In this document: positions 62,937-64,000 of the stretch, piece after piece | Layout: each line of letters starts with the position of its first letter | Numbering within the stretch: position 1 is the stretch's first letter | DNA from: Comamonas testosteroni | GTDB lineage: Bacteria > Pseudomonadota > Gammaproteobacteria > Burkholderiales > Burkholderiaceae_C | DNA length: 64,000 nt | Reading direction: 5' to 3' | NCBI GenBank assembly: GCA_008727115.1 | Contig: CP044131.1 | Location: forward strand, 1,736,001 to 1,800,000 | Made by a program: the position numbers and the translations under genes | Notes under the pieces: generated by a model | Databases searched by the model: none | Told to the model about the DNA's origin: nothing | Seen by the model: only the letters and a program-made list of their open reading frames with translations

Positions 62937-63560
62937 TCAGGCTGCCACCGCCACCGCTTGCAGCTGTTCAATCTCTGCCTTGGCTCCCTGCATGGCTGCA
63001 GCCTTGGCTTCAGGGCCCATGGATACGCCTTCGGCGCGCACGATGGTGACGTCGGTCACACCCATGAAGCCGAAGATGACCTTCAGATAGCTTTCCTGAT
63101 GCTCCATGGCTTGCCCTGCAGCGCTGCTGCTGTAGGCGCCGCCGCGGGCCGAGGCAATGATGACCTTCTTGTCGCCTGCCAGGCCGACAGGGCCTGTGGC
63201 TGTGTACTTGAAGGTGCGGCCCGCCTGGGCAATGCGATCGAGCCAGGCCTTCAGCTGAGTGGGAATGGTGAAGTTGTAGAAAGGCGCGCCGACGATGATG
63301 ACGTCTGCAGCCAGGAACTGCGTCACCAGCGCTTCGGAGATAGCGTTCTCTTGGCGTTCGATTTCTGTGGCAGCTTCCTGACCGGTGCGAAAGCCCAGGG
63401 ACTGAGCGCTCAGGTGGCTGGGGGCATTCACGGCCAGATCCAGGTAGTCAACCTTGGCTTCAGGGTGAGCCTGTTGCAGGTTGGCCAGAATGTCGGCAGT
63501 CAGTTCACGGGTGATGGAGTTGTTGCCAGTGATGGCAGAGTCAATGTGCAGAATTTGCAT
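62937..63560 (-). CDS. azoR: FMN-dependent NADH azoreductase AzoR
   Basis: A 207-residue flavodoxin-like reductase. [20 protein letters not shown] and the FMN-binding [20 protein letters not shown] and SARGGAYSS are diagnostic. It reduces quinones and azo dyes with NADH, and is typically induced by quinone or nitro stress. It is divergent from a LysR-type gene, which probably regulates it. Confidence 0.92.
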   Translation of the reverse strand: MQILHIDSAITGNNSITRELTADILANLQQAHPEAKVDYLDLAVNAPSHLSAQSLGFRTGQEAATEIERQENAISEALVTQFLAADVIIVGAPFYNFTIPTQLKAWLDRIAQAGRTFKYTATGPVGLAGDKKVIIASARGGAYSSSAAGQAMEHQESYLKVIFGFMGVTDVTIVRAEGVSMGPEAKAAAMQGAKAEIEQLQAVAVAA

Positions 63561-63756
63561 GTTGGTATCCAGATGCCTCAGGGTGGTTGTTGGAACACAT
63601 TTCTTGAGCCTTGCCGGTGGCGAGCCGTGGCCTGCCGGGGATTGGTTCTGAAACGCGATGGAATAGATTGTAAATTCGACTCAAGCTCCCGATAAGTCTG
63701 CAAAAATGCGATAGATCGTTCCAAATATCAATTCAATCGAGTCCAAGGAAGTGTGC
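63561..63756. promoter_or_regulatory. Divergent promoter region of azoR and LysR gene
   Basis: About 195 bp between two divergent starts. The LysR start is preceded by AAGGAAG. A LysR site of the T-N11-A type is expected here but I do not single one out. Confidence 0.5.
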
Positions 63757-64000
63757 ATGGTTGATCTCAATGACATGCTGTATTTCGTCGAGGTGGTCGA
63801 GCGTGGTGGCTTTGCCGCTGCCGGCCGGGCCTTGGGTATTCCCAAGTCGCGCCTGTCACGCCGTGTCGCCGAGCTGGAAGGGCATTTAGGCGTGCGCCTG
63901 CTGCAGCGCACCACCCGCAAGCTGTCATTGACCCAGGTTGGCGAAACTTTTTTGCGCCATGGACAGGCCATGCGCGATGCGGCCCTGGCGGCGTCCGATG
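63757..64000 (+). CDS. LysR-family regulator (3' end outside window)
   Basis: The first 81 codons show a standard LysR helix-turn-helix: MVDLNDMLYFVEVVERGGFA, then AAGRALGIPKSRLSRRVAELE and LGVRLLQRTTRKLSLT. It is truncated by the window edge. It probably regulates the divergent azoR. Confidence 0.9.
   Translation, partial: MVDLNDMLYFVEVVERGGFAAAGRALGIPKSRLSRRVAELEGHLGVRLLQRTTRKLSLTQVGETFLRHGQAMRDAALAASD

Noticed and set aside
1-64000. CRISPR arrays, rRNA and tRNA genes
   Set aside because: No regularly spaced direct repeats and no cloverleaf or rRNA-like stretches were seen by eye. A tRNAscan and repeat search would settle it.

Overview
The window looks like a chromosomal segment of a Comamonadaceae bacterium, most likely Comamonas or a close relative. 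The reasons are high-GC coding sequence, a complete sox thiosulfate-oxidation cluster, lptF-lptG divergent from pepA-holC in the usual betaproteobacterial layout, and short intergenic repeats of a kind I associate with this family. This is inference from gene content; no 16S or marker gene is present. I saw no rRNA, tRNA or CRISPR array.

Layout. (1) 0-7 kb: three large same-strand genes of unknown function. Two carry a C-terminal or internal D...ExK core typical of PD-(D/E)XK nucleases, and one ends in a SEC-C zinc motif. The middle gene is frameshifted in a G5 run. This may be an uncharacterised defence-type locus. (2) 7-14 kb: a lower-GC stress cluster. It holds a four-helix-bundle copper-binding Cys-rich protein (frameshifted in an A6 run), several very small low-complexity proteins, a glycine-zipper protein, and a large catalase gene (katE) split by a complete ISL3-family insertion sequence with a perfect 8-bp target duplication. 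(3) 14-18 kb: acyl-CoA dehydrogenase, MBL hydrolase and NUDIX hydrolase. (4) 18-29 kb: the sox cluster: ArsR regulator, DsrE protein, SoxH-like MBL, SoxW-like thioredoxin, cytochrome c, soxCDYZAXB and a YeeE/TsuA-type sulfur transporter. (5) 29-38 kb: aminotransferase, CysB, CbiX, lptGF, pepA, holC and a 2-hydroxyacid dehydrogenase. (6) 38-45 kb: a second sulfur locus (BigR-like ArsR, two half-size YeeE proteins, persulfide dioxygenase), then an alkylsulfatase-like MBL protein with DUF1254 and DUF1329 exported proteins. (7) 46-49 kb: metN-metI, a small OB-like protein, and metQ. (8) 49.6-55 kb: a six-gene operon, bioM-bioN-bioY followed by an acyl-CoA ligase, a degenerate thiolase and a nitroreductase. 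(9) 55.9-62 kb: a TPP riboswitch heading a LuxE-like acyl-protein synthetase, a LuxC-like acyl reductase, an ABC importer and an SDR. (10) 62-64 kb: a small membrane protein, azoR and a divergent LysR gene.

The most promising candidate for an undescribed system is the TPP-riboswitch operon at 55.9-62.1 kb. It joins an NMT1/THI5-type importer to enzymes able to reduce a carboxylic acid to an aldehyde and perhaps to an alcohol. That would fit salvage of an oxidised thiamine fragment. The bioMNY-ligase-thiolase operon beside it is the second candidate, and the nuclease-like trio at the left edge the third.
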